Assembly (NCBI GenBank): GCA_001871015.1
Contig: MNUO01000025.1
Coordinates: 1 to 15,487, forward strand
DNA: 15,487 nt
Source of the DNA: Candidatus Desantisbacteria bacterium CG1_02_38_46
GTDB lineage: Bacteria > Desantisbacteria > UBA1551 > UBA1559
Direction of reading: 5' to 3'
The notes under the pieces are model-generated. The model worked only from the letters and a program-made list of their open reading frames with translations, ran no database searches and was not told the origin of the DNA. Position 1 is the stretch's first letter. Every line of letters starts with the position of its first letter. The position numbers and the translations under genes were made by a program. Below are positions 1 through 6,466 of this stretch, piece by piece.

Positions 1-2
1 TT

Positions 3-158
3 GTAAAATTAGAAGGAAATAAATTGTATGTTCGCTTAAGAGGATTTAAAAATCAAATAATTGATTATGCTGCCCGCCATCTTTGTGAGGATTTAAATAA
101 AATGAGACCTTTTACCCCTGATAAGTTTCATTTTACTGTACACTATGAAGTGGTATAG
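3..158 (+). CDS. C-terminal fragment of an unidentified protein, possibly a transposase (partial at window edge)
   Basis: An open frame runs from the window edge to a TAG at 156-158, giving 51 residues that begin VKLEGNKLYVRLRG and end TVHYEVV. It is the only convincing + strand coding stretch here. Composition is ordinary for a protein: mixed charged and hydrophobic residues, with an ARHLCEDLNK helix-like stretch. I do not recognise the family with certainty. A transposase is inferred only from context: about 65 bases after its stop, a minus-strand aminotransferase gene is abruptly cut off, as expected at the edge of an insertion element. The catalytic part and the other element end lie outside the window. 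It could instead be the tail of an unrelated gene. Confidence 0.5.
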   Translation, partial: VKLEGNKLYVRLRGFKNQIIDYAARHLCEDLNKMRPFTPDKFHFTVHYEVV

Positions 159-226
159 GGGGGTACCTGCAAAATATTTTTAGAAATGCAAAGAAAATCT
201 GACTATTTGCTCAGATGTCTGAAAAA
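159..226. mobile_element. Putative end of an insertion element disrupting the aminotransferase gene
   Basis: This stretch separates the + strand frame ending at 158 from the point, near 216-226, where homology of the minus-strand aminotransferase start stops. It contains a 6-bp inverted repeat, ATCTGA at 197-202 and TCAGAT at 211-216, and the short symmetric string TCAGATGTCTGA at the presumed border. The element's other end is outside the window, so terminal inverted repeats and a target duplication cannot be tested. The border is inferred from where the protein stops looking like a class IV aminotransferase. Confidence 0.35.
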
Positions 227-290
227 TAGAAATCCTTGCTTCACTTTCTAGAACCATTTTACCATCCAAATAAATTTCCCTTTCTTCCAT
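180..290 (-). pseudogene. 5' remnant of a class IV (branched-chain type) aminotransferase gene
   Basis: A GGAGGG ribosome-binding site (forward CCCTCC, 295-300) precedes ATG at 288-290. The first 23 residues, MEEREIYLDGKMVLESEARISIF, match the start of class IV PLP aminotransferases (IlvE / D-amino-acid transaminase), which typically read I-Y/W-L/F-N/D-G-x-F/M-V, then acidic-A/E-A-K/R-I/V-S-V/I-F and go on into the HGLxYGDGVFEG motif. Here the similarity breaks at that point: 13 unrelated residues follow, then TAA at 180-182. A functional enzyme needs nearly 300 residues, so this is a truncated gene. The promoter at 351-379 still faces it. The break coincides with the putative insertion-element end. 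The family call rests on a short N-terminus. Confidence 0.6.
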
Positions 291-350
291 CTCGCCCTCC
301 TCTTTTACTTTTTATTCCACTTTCGGGAAATTTTCCTGAAACTAATATAT

Positions 351-379
351 AGTATAACATAAAAAGTGCAAAAAGTCAA
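351..379 (-). promoter_or_regulatory. Sigma-70-type promoter for the aminotransferase remnant
   Basis: Read on the minus strand, TTGACT (374-379), a 17-base spacer and TATACT (351-356) lie about 60 bases upstream of the ATG at 290, just past the abiEii stop. Hexamers and spacing are close to consensus. It now appears to drive only a truncated gene and might read on into the insertion element antisense to its gene. Confidence 0.7.
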
Positions 380-399
380 TACCCGGTTAATTTTTTTGA

Positions 400-1191
400 T
401 TAATTTTTTTTGAGAAATGTTTCTTTATCCAAAAGGGCAAGTTCTTTTTTGTCCTCAAGAAATCGCTCCACATCATTCCTTACGTTTTTGAAATCCACCC
501 CTGACAACCTCTCTGCAAGAAACCGGGGGAAATTGCTTTCATTAATGGAAACTGGTTTTTTTTCAGTCTGAATAATTGCGTTATTTAGTACCGTGAAGTT
601 TGGTTTTATTTTCTTACCGAGGAACCAAAGGAGGTCGTAGAAATCTCTCCCCTTAGTATACCTCCTGAAAAAACAAGCATGGAGCTTACACGCATAAAGA
701 GAAGGCAGGTCAAAATGACTCAGTGTAAACATAAATAATTTGTTTACCAGAGATATTTCTGTCCTCCACCCGGCCGGAGGATTGGTGTCTACATCCAGGC
801 GGATGAACAATTTTTGAGATTCAAAAGAAGAAATACCTGTATCAAAAAGAATTCCGCCGAACTTGCAATCTATTTTGTGGACGTTTTTTTCTATCTTTTT
901 ACTTACCTCTGCTTTCATATTGAATAACTCCAGCTGCCTGTCTAAGTAAGAAACGAGTCCTTCTGTACTGTAACTATTCTTGCTGGTGAGTGAAAAATCC
1001 ATGTCTTCGGAAAACCTGCGCAAATCGTAGATAACCCTCAAGGCAGTCCCACCGATAAAACTAATGCTTTTGAAGAATCCACCCTCGTAAACTATTTTTA
1101 GAATTAACAACTGGATGCATTCCCTTAAATGATTCAGCCTTTCCTCGCGGGTCTTAAATTTCTCAATCTCCGACATCAGAACTTCAAGCAT
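400..1191 (-). CDS. abiEii: AbiEii-type nucleotidyltransferase toxin (type IV toxin-antitoxin / abortive infection)
   Basis: The product is a DNA-polymerase-beta-fold nucleotidyltransferase toxin of the AbiEii family; family members are bacteriostatic and act in phage abortive infection. Visible motifs: GGTALR followed by FSEDMDFSL in the N-terminal third (the GGTALR...R-SED-DF nucleotidyltransferase core), RLDVD further on, then YACKLHACFFRRYTKGRDFYDLLW, the Lys/Arg- and Asp-bearing motifs of the C-terminal half (split here as YACKLHA and KGRDFYDLLW). The start chosen is ATG 1189-1191, giving 263 residues: it follows GGGAGGG at a good distance and lies one base past the antitoxin stop (TGAGATG). 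The longer frame from 1209 has no such site. It is co-transcribed downstream of the antitoxin gene, the standard AbiEi-AbiEii order. All motifs appear intact. Confidence 0.9.
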   Translation of the reverse strand: MLEVLMSEIEKFKTREERLNHLRECIQLLILKIVYEGGFFKSISFIGGTALRVIYDLRRFSEDMDFSLTSKNSYSTEGLVSYLDRQLELFNMKAEVSKKIEKNVHKIDCKFGGILFDTGISSFESQKLFIRLDVDTNPPAGWRTEISLVNKLFMFTLSHFDLPSLYACKLHACFFRRYTKGRDFYDLLWFLGKKIKPNFTVLNNAIIQTEKKPVSINESNFPRFLAERLSGVDFKNVRNDVERFLEDKKELALLDKETFLKKN

Positions 1192-1192
1192 C

Positions 1193-1825
1193 TCAAGCCC
1201 TCCCTGCAAACTTGCAGAATGCTCTCGCCACTATGATGAGCTTTTCATTTTTAAATTTCTTTGCAAATCCAATAATTTTATTTTTCGAAAGGATGGAAAG
1301 GTTCTGGAAACGATAGGATTCCTCGAATACGTGAAAATCATCTATCTTTAATTTTTTAAGATTAAAATAAAGGAAATCTATAACGGCTTTTTCTGGACTG
1401 GCGATGAAAAAAAAACATTTATTCTCATCCGCCATTTTCCTGAACCCATCAAAACATTCACTCTTAATGTGTCGGTAGATGAAATTGCCAAATTCGTTCC
1501 TGAAGAATACAGGTTTTTTTGTAGTCACTGATGTAATGTCGGCAACCCTTTCGGGAATTAAATCATAAAAAGAAAGGGCGTATTCGGTGCTTACATAGGA
1601 AGGAAAATACAGTTGGTTAGCAATAAACATTCGGGAAGGAGTAACTTTTCTGTCCTCACTGTTTAAAACATAGATTCCTTTCCTCAGTTTTAGCAAGAGA
1701 TTCTTTCTCACCCACCTGCTTAACTGATTCTTGAGAACCTGGGTATTCCCATACAGACTCTCTATCTGCGAAAAGGAAAAAATGGGCATATCAATCAGTT
1801 TCTTTTTAAATTCTGAGTACTTCAT
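1193..1825 (-). CDS. abiEi: AbiEi-type antitoxin / transcriptional autorepressor
   Basis: The gene immediately precedes the AbiEii toxin on the same transcript, as in type IV toxin-antitoxin pairs. The product has 210 residues. The N-terminal ~50 form a winged-helix-like segment (FSFSQIESLYG, QLSRWVRKNLLLKLRKGIYVL). The rest carries patterns typical of AbiEi C-terminal domains: PSYVSTEYALSFYDLIPE, TSVTTKK and SPEKAVIDFLY. In characterised systems AbiEi neutralises the toxin without stable binding and represses its own operon by binding inverted repeats. ATG 1825 is chosen because GAGGG lies just upstream; the alternative ATG at 1843 lies inside the inverted repeat and has no ribosome-binding site. 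The stop is followed after one base by the toxin start, suggesting translational coupling. Confidence 0.87.
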   Translation of the reverse strand: MKYSEFKKKLIDMPIFSFSQIESLYGNTQVLKNQLSRWVRKNLLLKLRKGIYVLNSEDRKVTPSRMFIANQLYFPSYVSTEYALSFYDLIPERVADITSVTTKKPVFFRNEFGNFIYRHIKSECFDGFRKMADENKCFFFIASPEKAVIDFLYFNLKKLKIDDFHVFEESYRFQNLSILSKNKIIGFAKKFKNEKLIIVARAFCKFAGRA

Positions 1826-1834
1826 ATTTCCCTC

Positions 1835-1854
1835 AATAATCATTTTTGATTATT
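1835..1854. promoter_or_regulatory. Inverted-repeat operator candidate of the abiE operon
   Basis: AATAATCA, a four-T centre and TGATTATT form a perfect 8-bp inverted repeat. It lies between the -10 element and the translation start, about +3 to +22 of the predicted transcript. Its position suits autorepression by AbiEi, which in studied systems binds inverted repeats in its own promoter region. It is visible in the sequence; binding is inferred. AT-rich DNA yields such repeats by chance more easily, which limits certainty. Confidence 0.55.
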
Positions 1855-1863
1855 TACGGAAAT

Positions 1864-1892
1864 ATTATAGCACATTTCTAGTTAAAAGTCAA
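1864..1892 (-). promoter_or_regulatory. Near-consensus sigma-70 promoter of the abiE operon
   Basis: On the minus strand TTGACT (1887-1892), a 17-base spacer and a perfect TATAAT (1864-1869) sit in the gap after the phosphohexomutase stop at 1920. Predicted +1 is near 1857, leaving a leader of about 32 bases before the ATG at 1825. This gives the toxin-antitoxin pair transcription independent of the sugar operon upstream. Confidence 0.85.
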
Positions 1893-1919
1893 GTAAAATA
1901 AGCTCAAAGTGCATTTTTA

Positions 1920-3371
1920 TCATTGTGCCATTTTCTGACCGGCATTTATCAGGACATTCAATTTTTTCCTGTTGTCAGCTTCAGCATATATGCGTACGAC
2001 AGGCTCTGTCCCTGAAAATCTAAAAAGAATCCAGGAACCATCTTCAAGTAGTAACTTGGTACCATCAATCGTGATTTTTTTAAGCACTTTCAAACCAGCA
2101 ATTTCCCTGATTGAGCGGGATAAATTAACCTTGAGTATTTTATCCATTTGTGCAGTTAACTTTAAATTAACCCTGCTGGAAAGAAACAAACCCACTTCCT
2201 TATAAAGATTGTTCATAATCTTACCGAGAGTCTTTTTCTCCGTCGCTACCATTTCTGCCATCAATAATCCTGCTAGAATTCCATCTTTCTCCGGAATATG
2301 CCCGTGGATAGTTAGCCCGCCACTTTCTTCACCGCCTATAAGAATATCTCTCTTCTGCATTACTTCAGCAATATATTTAAAACCAACCGGTGTCTCTGTA
2401 ACCTCTAAGCCATACTTCTTACAAAGTGCATCAATCATATGAGTTGTTGCTACCGTACGCACAACTATGTCCTTCCATCCGCGAGTTTTGTAAAGATGAT
2501 AAAGCAAGAGAGTAATTACAGCATTGGGATTGTAATAAGTTCCGTCAGCATCAATTATTCCAAACCTGTCAGCATCACCATCAGTAGAAATACCGATATT
2601 TGCTCTGGTAGATTTCACTTTTGCAATCAATTCCCTCAAAGTTTCTTCATCAGGTTCAGGTCGTCCCCCACCGAATATTACATCTCTCCAATTATGCAAA
2701 ATTTGAAATTTGCAATCTGAAATTTGCAATATTTTTTCAAGGTAATGCCTTCCTGTTCCATAGAGCGGGTCAGCAACAATTTTCAGCCTGCGTAACGCCT
2801 TCAGACTTACCAATTCTTTTATCCGCTTTATATATGTATCTTCTGGATTTATGTATCTGATTGAAATATCTTTTTTTGTTCTCTGTGTACTCTGTGGTTT
2901 GATTTTTCTTATAAGGTTCTGCTGAAGGCAGGTTCTTATATTTTTTTCAATTTTATCTGTTATCTCCGGGAATGCAGGTCCTCCATAGGAAGGAGAAAAT
3001 TTTATCCCATTGTATTCACATGGATTATGACTGGCAGTAAAATTTATTCCTCCGTCTGCCTTTCTACGTATAATTTCATATGCAATAACCGGGGTGGGAA
3101 CATCCTCTTTGGTCAGAAGTGGCTGGATTCCATTTTCTGCCAGGACTTTTGCGCATTCAAGAGCGAAATCTTCACTCATAAAACGGGTGTCGTAGCCCAC
3201 GACTACAGTCGGTCGTCGTGCGTCCGACCCACGCTTTGTGTGGGTACCCCGCGTGCGTTGTAAAGATTTAATATACTGAGCAATTGCAGTGGTGACAAGC
3301 CGGACATTGTCAAAAGTAAATCCATCGCCGATAATTGCTCGCCATCCAGAAGTGCCAAATTTAATTTCCAT
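1920..3371 (-). CDS. Phosphoglucomutase / phosphomannomutase (alpha-D-phosphohexomutase family)
   Basis: A cytosolic enzyme that interconverts hexose 1- and 6-phosphates (glucose or mannose; the preference cannot be read here). The 483 residues contain all four family signatures: TASHNP with the phosphoserine at residue 114, the metal loop GDADRFG at 265-271, the sugar-binding GGEESGG at 346-352, and the phosphate-binding RFSGTEP at 451-457. The start has GAGGGG seven bases upstream and follows the 42-residue ORF by two bases. Next to galT it would move galactose-derived glucose 1-phosphate into glycolysis. Three stretches look like dispersed genomic repeats carried in frame: residues ~39-54, ~158-166 and ~216-227. 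They fall between the signature motifs, so the enzyme is probably active. It is the last gene before the abiE promoter. Confidence 0.93.
   Translation of the reverse strand: MEIKFGTSGWRAIIGDGFTFDNVRLVTTAIAQYIKSLQRTRGTHTKRGSDARRPTVVVGYDTRFMSEDFALECAKVLAENGIQPLLTKEDVPTPVIAYEIIRRKADGGINFTASHNPCEYNGIKFSPSYGGPAFPEITDKIEKNIRTCLQQNLIRKIKPQSTQRTKKDISIRYINPEDTYIKRIKELVSLKALRRLKIVADPLYGTGRHYLEKILQISDCKFQILHNWRDVIFGGGRPEPDEETLRELIAKVKSTRANIGISTDGDADRFGIIDADGTYYNPNAVITLLLYHLYKTRGWKDIVVRTVATTHMIDALCKKYGLEVTETPVGFKYIAEVMQKRDILIGGEESGGLTIHGHIPEKDGILAGLLMAEMVATEKKTLGKIMNNLYKEVGLFLSSRVNLKLTAQMDKILKVNLSRSIREIAGLKVLKKITIDGTKLLLEDGSWILFRFSGTEPVVRIYAEADNRKKLNVLINAGQKMAQ
2695..2732. repeat. Tandem 14-bp repeat inside the phosphohexomutase gene
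   Basis: On the coding strand TTGCAAATTTCAGA is followed at once by TTGCAAATTTCAAA, two units identical at 13 of 14 positions. They encode roughly LQISDCKFQIL. Such alternating AAATTTC/TTTGCAA strings resemble a dispersed simple repeat known from several uncultured-phylum genomes (recalled, not checked). The frame stays open and the downstream FGGGRPEP motif is kept. Confidence 0.55.
2874..2900. repeat. Dispersed-repeat-like insertion inside the phosphohexomutase gene
   Basis: The coding strand reads CCACAGAGTACACAGAGAA, translated as PQSTQRT. This string resembles a short repeat that I recall from the intergenic DNA of many uncultured bacterial genomes. It sits in a linker between the active-site serine domain and the following domain, where length varies in the family. 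Only one copy is visible in the window, so repeat status is inference. Confidence 0.4.
3210..3257. repeat. GC-rich palindromic repeat inserted in frame in the phosphohexomutase gene
   Basis: This ~48-bp block is much richer in G and C than its AT-rich surroundings and contains an imperfect hairpin: ACCCAC at 3228-3233 and GTGGGT at 3239-3244 around a 7-base loop. It encodes RTRGTHTKRGSDARRP at residues 39-54, between helix QYIKSLQ and the conserved strand VVVGYDTR, where relatives usually have only a few residues. It looks like a small palindromic element captured in frame. Confidence 0.55.
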
Positions 3372-3373
3372 AA

Positions 3374-3502
3374 TTACCCCTCGTTTTTCTCCTTTATCTC
3401 TACATGAACTGTTGCTATGCCATTGGTATCCAGAATGATTTTATTCTCTACTTTTGTAGCAATTTCATATCCCGTGTATCCGATTAAAATTGTTTCAATC
3501 AT
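3374..3502 (-). CDS. Small translationally coupled ORF (42 residues), function unknown
   Basis: ATG 3500-3502 overlaps the galT stop in an ATGA arrangement, and the frame ends TAA two bases before the phosphohexomutase ATG. The product is MIETILIGYTGYEIATKV followed by ENKIILDTNGIATVHVEI and KEKNEG. It is acidic, beta-rich in appearance, and has no signal peptide or cysteine. It fills the gap between two convincing operon genes exactly, with coupling at its start and the next gene's GAGGGG site at its end, which argues that it is translated. I do not recognise the family. It might be an accessory subunit or an eroded domain of a neighbour. Confidence 0.6.
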   Translation of the reverse strand: MIETILIGYTGYEIATKVENKIILDTNGIATVHVEIKEKNEG

Positions 3503-4497
3503 TTAGGAATCCTGACCTCTCTTAAAAATTTAGCGTTATCCTCCGGCATAGAAATGTTAATAAACATCCCTGAACCTAATTCAAACCCGGCAGTTTTTGT
3601 AAGCCGGGGAACAATGCTCAGATACCAGTGGAAATATTCCTTTACTCCGCCACCTGTTGGAGCAGAACGAATGACATAATTAAAATTCGGGTCGTCCAGT
3701 CCATAATAAAACCTCGCCAGTACATTTTTAAGGATACCTGCCATATCTTTTATCTCTTCATCAGTTATATCGCCAAAAGATGAAGTGTGTCTTTTTGGTA
3801 AAATCCAGGTATGGAATGGCGAAAGTGCAGCATAAAGGACAAAGGAAATAAAATGCTCGGTCTCAATTAAAATTCTCTCTTTTGCTTTAATTTCTTCTGC
3901 CATCATTTTACAGTATACACATTCACCTGTATCATCGAAATATCTCATCGCATCCTCAAGTCTATTCCTGACCTGTGTGGGCACAACAGGAGTTGCAATT
4001 AACTGGGAGTGCGGGTGTTCAAGGGATGTACCTGCAGCTTCTCCATGATTTTTAAAAATAATTATCAATTCAATCCTCGGGTCATTCAAGATATCAAGAT
4101 ACCTGGCTCTGTATGCCCCAAGAATTAATTCAATATTTTCCACAGGTAATAGAGCAGTGGTCAGGTTGTGAAGAGGAGTTTCTGCAATGACTTCATGAAT
4201 TCCAACCCCGTTGAGCCACCTCTCAATACCTTCTATTTTTCTCCTGCGTTCTCCTTCTTTTGACAGAGCTGCAAACTTGTTTGGAAAAGAACGAACCTTC
4301 CATCCACCATCATCTGATATTCTAAGGGTCTCGCCAGGTGTATTACTTTCATTTCCAGGACAAAACGGGCAGGCAGGATTGAAAGCAGGAAGTTCTTTCT
4401 TTTCTTTTCTGGACTTAAATTCTTCAGGTCTTTTTGCCCTTTCAGTTGCTATTATTACCCATTCCTTTGTCGCCAGGTTCTGTCTTAATTCAGACAT
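3499..4497 (-). CDS. galT: Galactose-1-phosphate uridylyltransferase
   Basis: A HIT-superfamily enzyme of the Leloir pathway: it transfers UMP between UDP-glucose and galactose 1-phosphate. The 332 residues are about the usual length. Visible features are VIIATERAKRPEEF near the N-terminus, CPFC at 43-46, FPNKFAAL at 71-78, HGEAAGTSLEHPHSQ with the HPH catalytic triad at 161-163 (His163 the expected uridylylated residue), a second CxxC (CVYC) at 193-196, and FHWYLSIVPRL near the C-terminus. The paired CxxC motifs suggest structural zinc. AAGGAGGG lies just before the ATG. The neighbouring phosphohexomutase fits, but no galK or galE is in the window, so the galactose 1-phosphate source lies elsewhere or the enzyme acts on another sugar 1-phosphate. 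Confidence 0.93.
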   Translation of the reverse strand: MSELRQNLATKEWVIIATERAKRPEEFKSRKEKKELPAFNPACPFCPGNESNTPGETLRISDDGGWKVRSFPNKFAALSKEGERRRKIEGIERWLNGVGIHEVIAETPLHNLTTALLPVENIELILGAYRARYLDILNDPRIELIIIFKNHGEAAGTSLEHPHSQLIATPVVPTQVRNRLEDAMRYFDDTGECVYCKMMAEEIKAKERILIETEHFISFVLYAALSPFHTWILPKRHTSSFGDITDEEIKDMAGILKNVLARFYYGLDDPNFNYVIRSAPTGGGVKEYFHWYLSIVPRLTKTAGFELGSGMFINISMPEDNAKFLREVRIPK

Positions 4498-4570
4498 ATT
4501 CCCTCCTTAATAATGTATCTGTATAGCCAATTTTACCATTGAACCATTCATGTCCATACCGGGACAACTC

Positions 4571-4756
4571 TCAGTATAAAAAGTTCCTGTTTGTGGGTGC
4601 CAGCTTCGTAATTTTTTCCTTTAATTCTGCTGCCTCTTTCTTTCCTTTTTTCCACCAGTCCTTCCACCACTGGGCATCAGCCCTGGAACAACTTGCGCCC
4701 AAAAATATAAGTGTTAAGAAAACCACCAGGACCACACTATCTCTTTTGCTTATCAT
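4571..4756 (-). CDS. Small secreted or lipid-anchored protein, function unknown
   Basis: The frame encodes 61 residues. ATG 4754-4756 is chosen because AAGGAGG lies at ideal distance; an upstream in-frame ATG has no such site. The protein opens with a signal peptide: MISKRDS, a hydrophobic core VVLVVFLTLIFLG, then ASCSRADA. Cleavage by signal peptidase I after ADA (residue 28) looks likely; a lipoprotein cleavage at Cys23 (LGASC) is possible but atypical. The mature part QWWKDWWKKGKKEAAELKEK is rich in Trp and Lys and could form an amphipathic, membrane-surface helix. It lies between the ABC permease and galT in the same orientation and is probably part of that operon. No family is recognised. 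Confidence 0.6.
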   Translation of the reverse strand: MISKRDSVVLVVFLTLIFLGASCSRADAQWWKDWWKKGKKEAAELKEKITKLAPTNRNFLY

Positions 4757-4801
4757 TGCTCCTCCTTTTTCCCTCATCAAAAAAGATAATTCTTTTTACT
4801 G

Positions 4802-6466
4802 TTATATTCTGAAAAGCTCTCCCATTCTTTTGCCGATGAATTTATTGGAAAGGAACAGACTTGCGGCAAGGAGAATCATGCCTAACACTCCCATCGCGCT
4901 TGCAATATAAGGACCGTCGGCTATGCGGCCCACAAGAACGTAGATTGCCTTTGTTATGGGATAGAACTGCTCTTTCATTGCGAGTATCAGACTATCACTT
5001 ACTTCTAACATCGCAAATGAAAACGCAAGGATACCACCTGCTATGATATTTGCGCTGATGAGGGGCATTGAAATTCTACGGAATGTATAAAATGGCGTGG
5101 CACCCAGGTTCTGGGACGCCTCCTCAAATGTAACGCTGGTCTGCTGTAACCCTGCATAGGCAGTCCTTACCACAAAAGGAATGCGCCGTATCGTATAGGC
5201 AATTATTAAAAGCGGAAAAGGGTTGTTCCTGGGGTCAAGAATGCCACCAGAGAATGATGCAACATATCCGAAAGCAAGTATTAAGCCTGGAATTGCCAGC
5301 GGGAGCATTACAATCGCATCCAGAATTTCCTTTCCTTTAATTTTTGTCCGGGCAAGAAGATATGCAATCATAAGCCCGATTAAAATATCAAAAATCATTG
5401 ATACCGCACTTAAAGAAAGACTGTTGCGTATGCTTGACACTGTTAGTGGATGGTTAAATACCATCCCATAATATTTTGCGGTAATCTGCGAAGGTAGTAT
5501 ACTCATAAACCAGCTGCCGGATATTGAGGTGAGAAAAACACTGATGTGAGGAAGAAGCGAGATACAGATGACCGCAAAAACGAAAATATAAAATAAAATT
5601 CCGCCAATACCTTTTAATTCTTTTTCGGTTCTGGGCACCTGCCCCTTTGCCATCATAGTATAGCTTTCTCTGCCTAACATTGCTTTGGATATCCAGAAAA
5701 AAGTCACAGTGAGCAGGAGCACAAGTATTACAAGGGCATATCCCATCGGATTTTCACCGATATCAGTAACCATATTGAAAATCTGCACAGGCACAAGACG
5801 GGTATATTCAAAAATCAGCGGAGTTCCTAAATCTGTAAACGCCCAGATGAAAACAAGTATTGCTCCGGCAAAATAGCCGGGAAGCATTAAAGGGAATGTA
5901 ATCGTGCGAAAAATATGCTTTCCGTCCGCGCCAAGATTTTTTGCAGCTTCTTCCATACTTGGGTCAATATTTGCAAGTGCTGTGCTCATATTAAGAAACA
6001 TCAGGGGATAAAGATGTAAAACTTCCATCAGGACCACACCCCAGAATCCTCCTCCTCCAAGCCAGTCAACCGGTTGTTTTAAAATGCCGGTTTTCATCAA
6101 AAGCAAATTGATTGAACCGAATCTTGCCAACATCTGCCTCATGCCGATTGCACCAACAAACGGAGGCATAATCATCGGCACAAGCATTAAACTTGAAAGC
6201 AATCCTCTAAATCTAAACTTGAACCTGCCCATAACAAAAGCAAGTGGAAGAGTCAGGATGGTTGTAATTAAAGTCACTGTGATGCCCAGGATAAAACTGT
6301 TGATTATGCACTCTCTGAGCACCGGATTTGTGAACATATACTGGAAAAATACTGCTGAAAAATTGCCTTCAAAGTAAAAACATTTGGTAAATACATAAGC
6401 AAGCGGGTAGAATAAAAACAAGGCAAAAAATACATAAATTAGAAATAAAGATATGCGTGATTTCAT
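4802..6466 (-). CDS. ABC transporter permease, two fused transmembrane domains (Fbp/Afu class)
   Basis: The 554 residues hold two consecutive binding-protein-dependent permease domains, about twelve membrane helices in all. Each has the cytoplasmic EAA loop that contacts the ATPase: EEAAKNLGA at 172-180 and EEASQNLGA at 448-456. The fused layout is that of ferric (FbpB), hexose-phosphate (AfuB) and related COG1178 permeases. It overlaps the upstream ATPase gene by four bases (ATGA), so translation is coupled. The substrate cannot be read from the permease. Neighbours (galT, phosphohexomutase, HAD phosphatase) favour a sugar or sugar phosphate; the family also contains iron, phosphonate and thiamine importers. 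Confidence 0.9.
   Translation of the reverse strand: MKSRISLFLIYVFFALFLFYPLAYVFTKCFYFEGNFSAVFFQYMFTNPVLRECIINSFILGITVTLITTILTLPLAFVMGRFKFRFRGLLSSLMLVPMIMPPFVGAIGMRQMLARFGSINLLLMKTGILKQPVDWLGGGGFWGVVLMEVLHLYPLMFLNMSTALANIDPSMEEAAKNLGADGKHIFRTITFPLMLPGYFAGAILVFIWAFTDLGTPLIFEYTRLVPVQIFNMVTDIGENPMGYALVILVLLLTVTFFWISKAMLGRESYTMMAKGQVPRTEKELKGIGGILFYIFVFAVICISLLPHISVFLTSISGSWFMSILPSQITAKYYGMVFNHPLTVSSIRNSLSLSAVSMIFDILIGLMIAYLLARTKIKGKEILDAIVMLPLAIPGLILAFGYVASFSGGILDPRNNPFPLLIIAYTIRRIPFVVRTAYAGLQQTSVTFEEASQNLGATPFYTFRRISMPLISANIIAGGILAFSFAMLEVSDSLILAMKEQFYPITKAIYVLVGRIADGPYIASAMGVLGMILLAASLFLSNKFIGKRMGELFRI

Noticed and set aside
390-415. AT-rich symmetric stretch after abiEii as a terminator
   Set aside because: The stem would be only about five A/T pairs with no GC content. 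It is not a credible hairpin terminator.
4498-4570. 16-codon frame before galT
   Set aside because: No ribosome-binding site and no family-like features; its stop simply runs into the galT ribosome site. The gap otherwise shows nothing notable.
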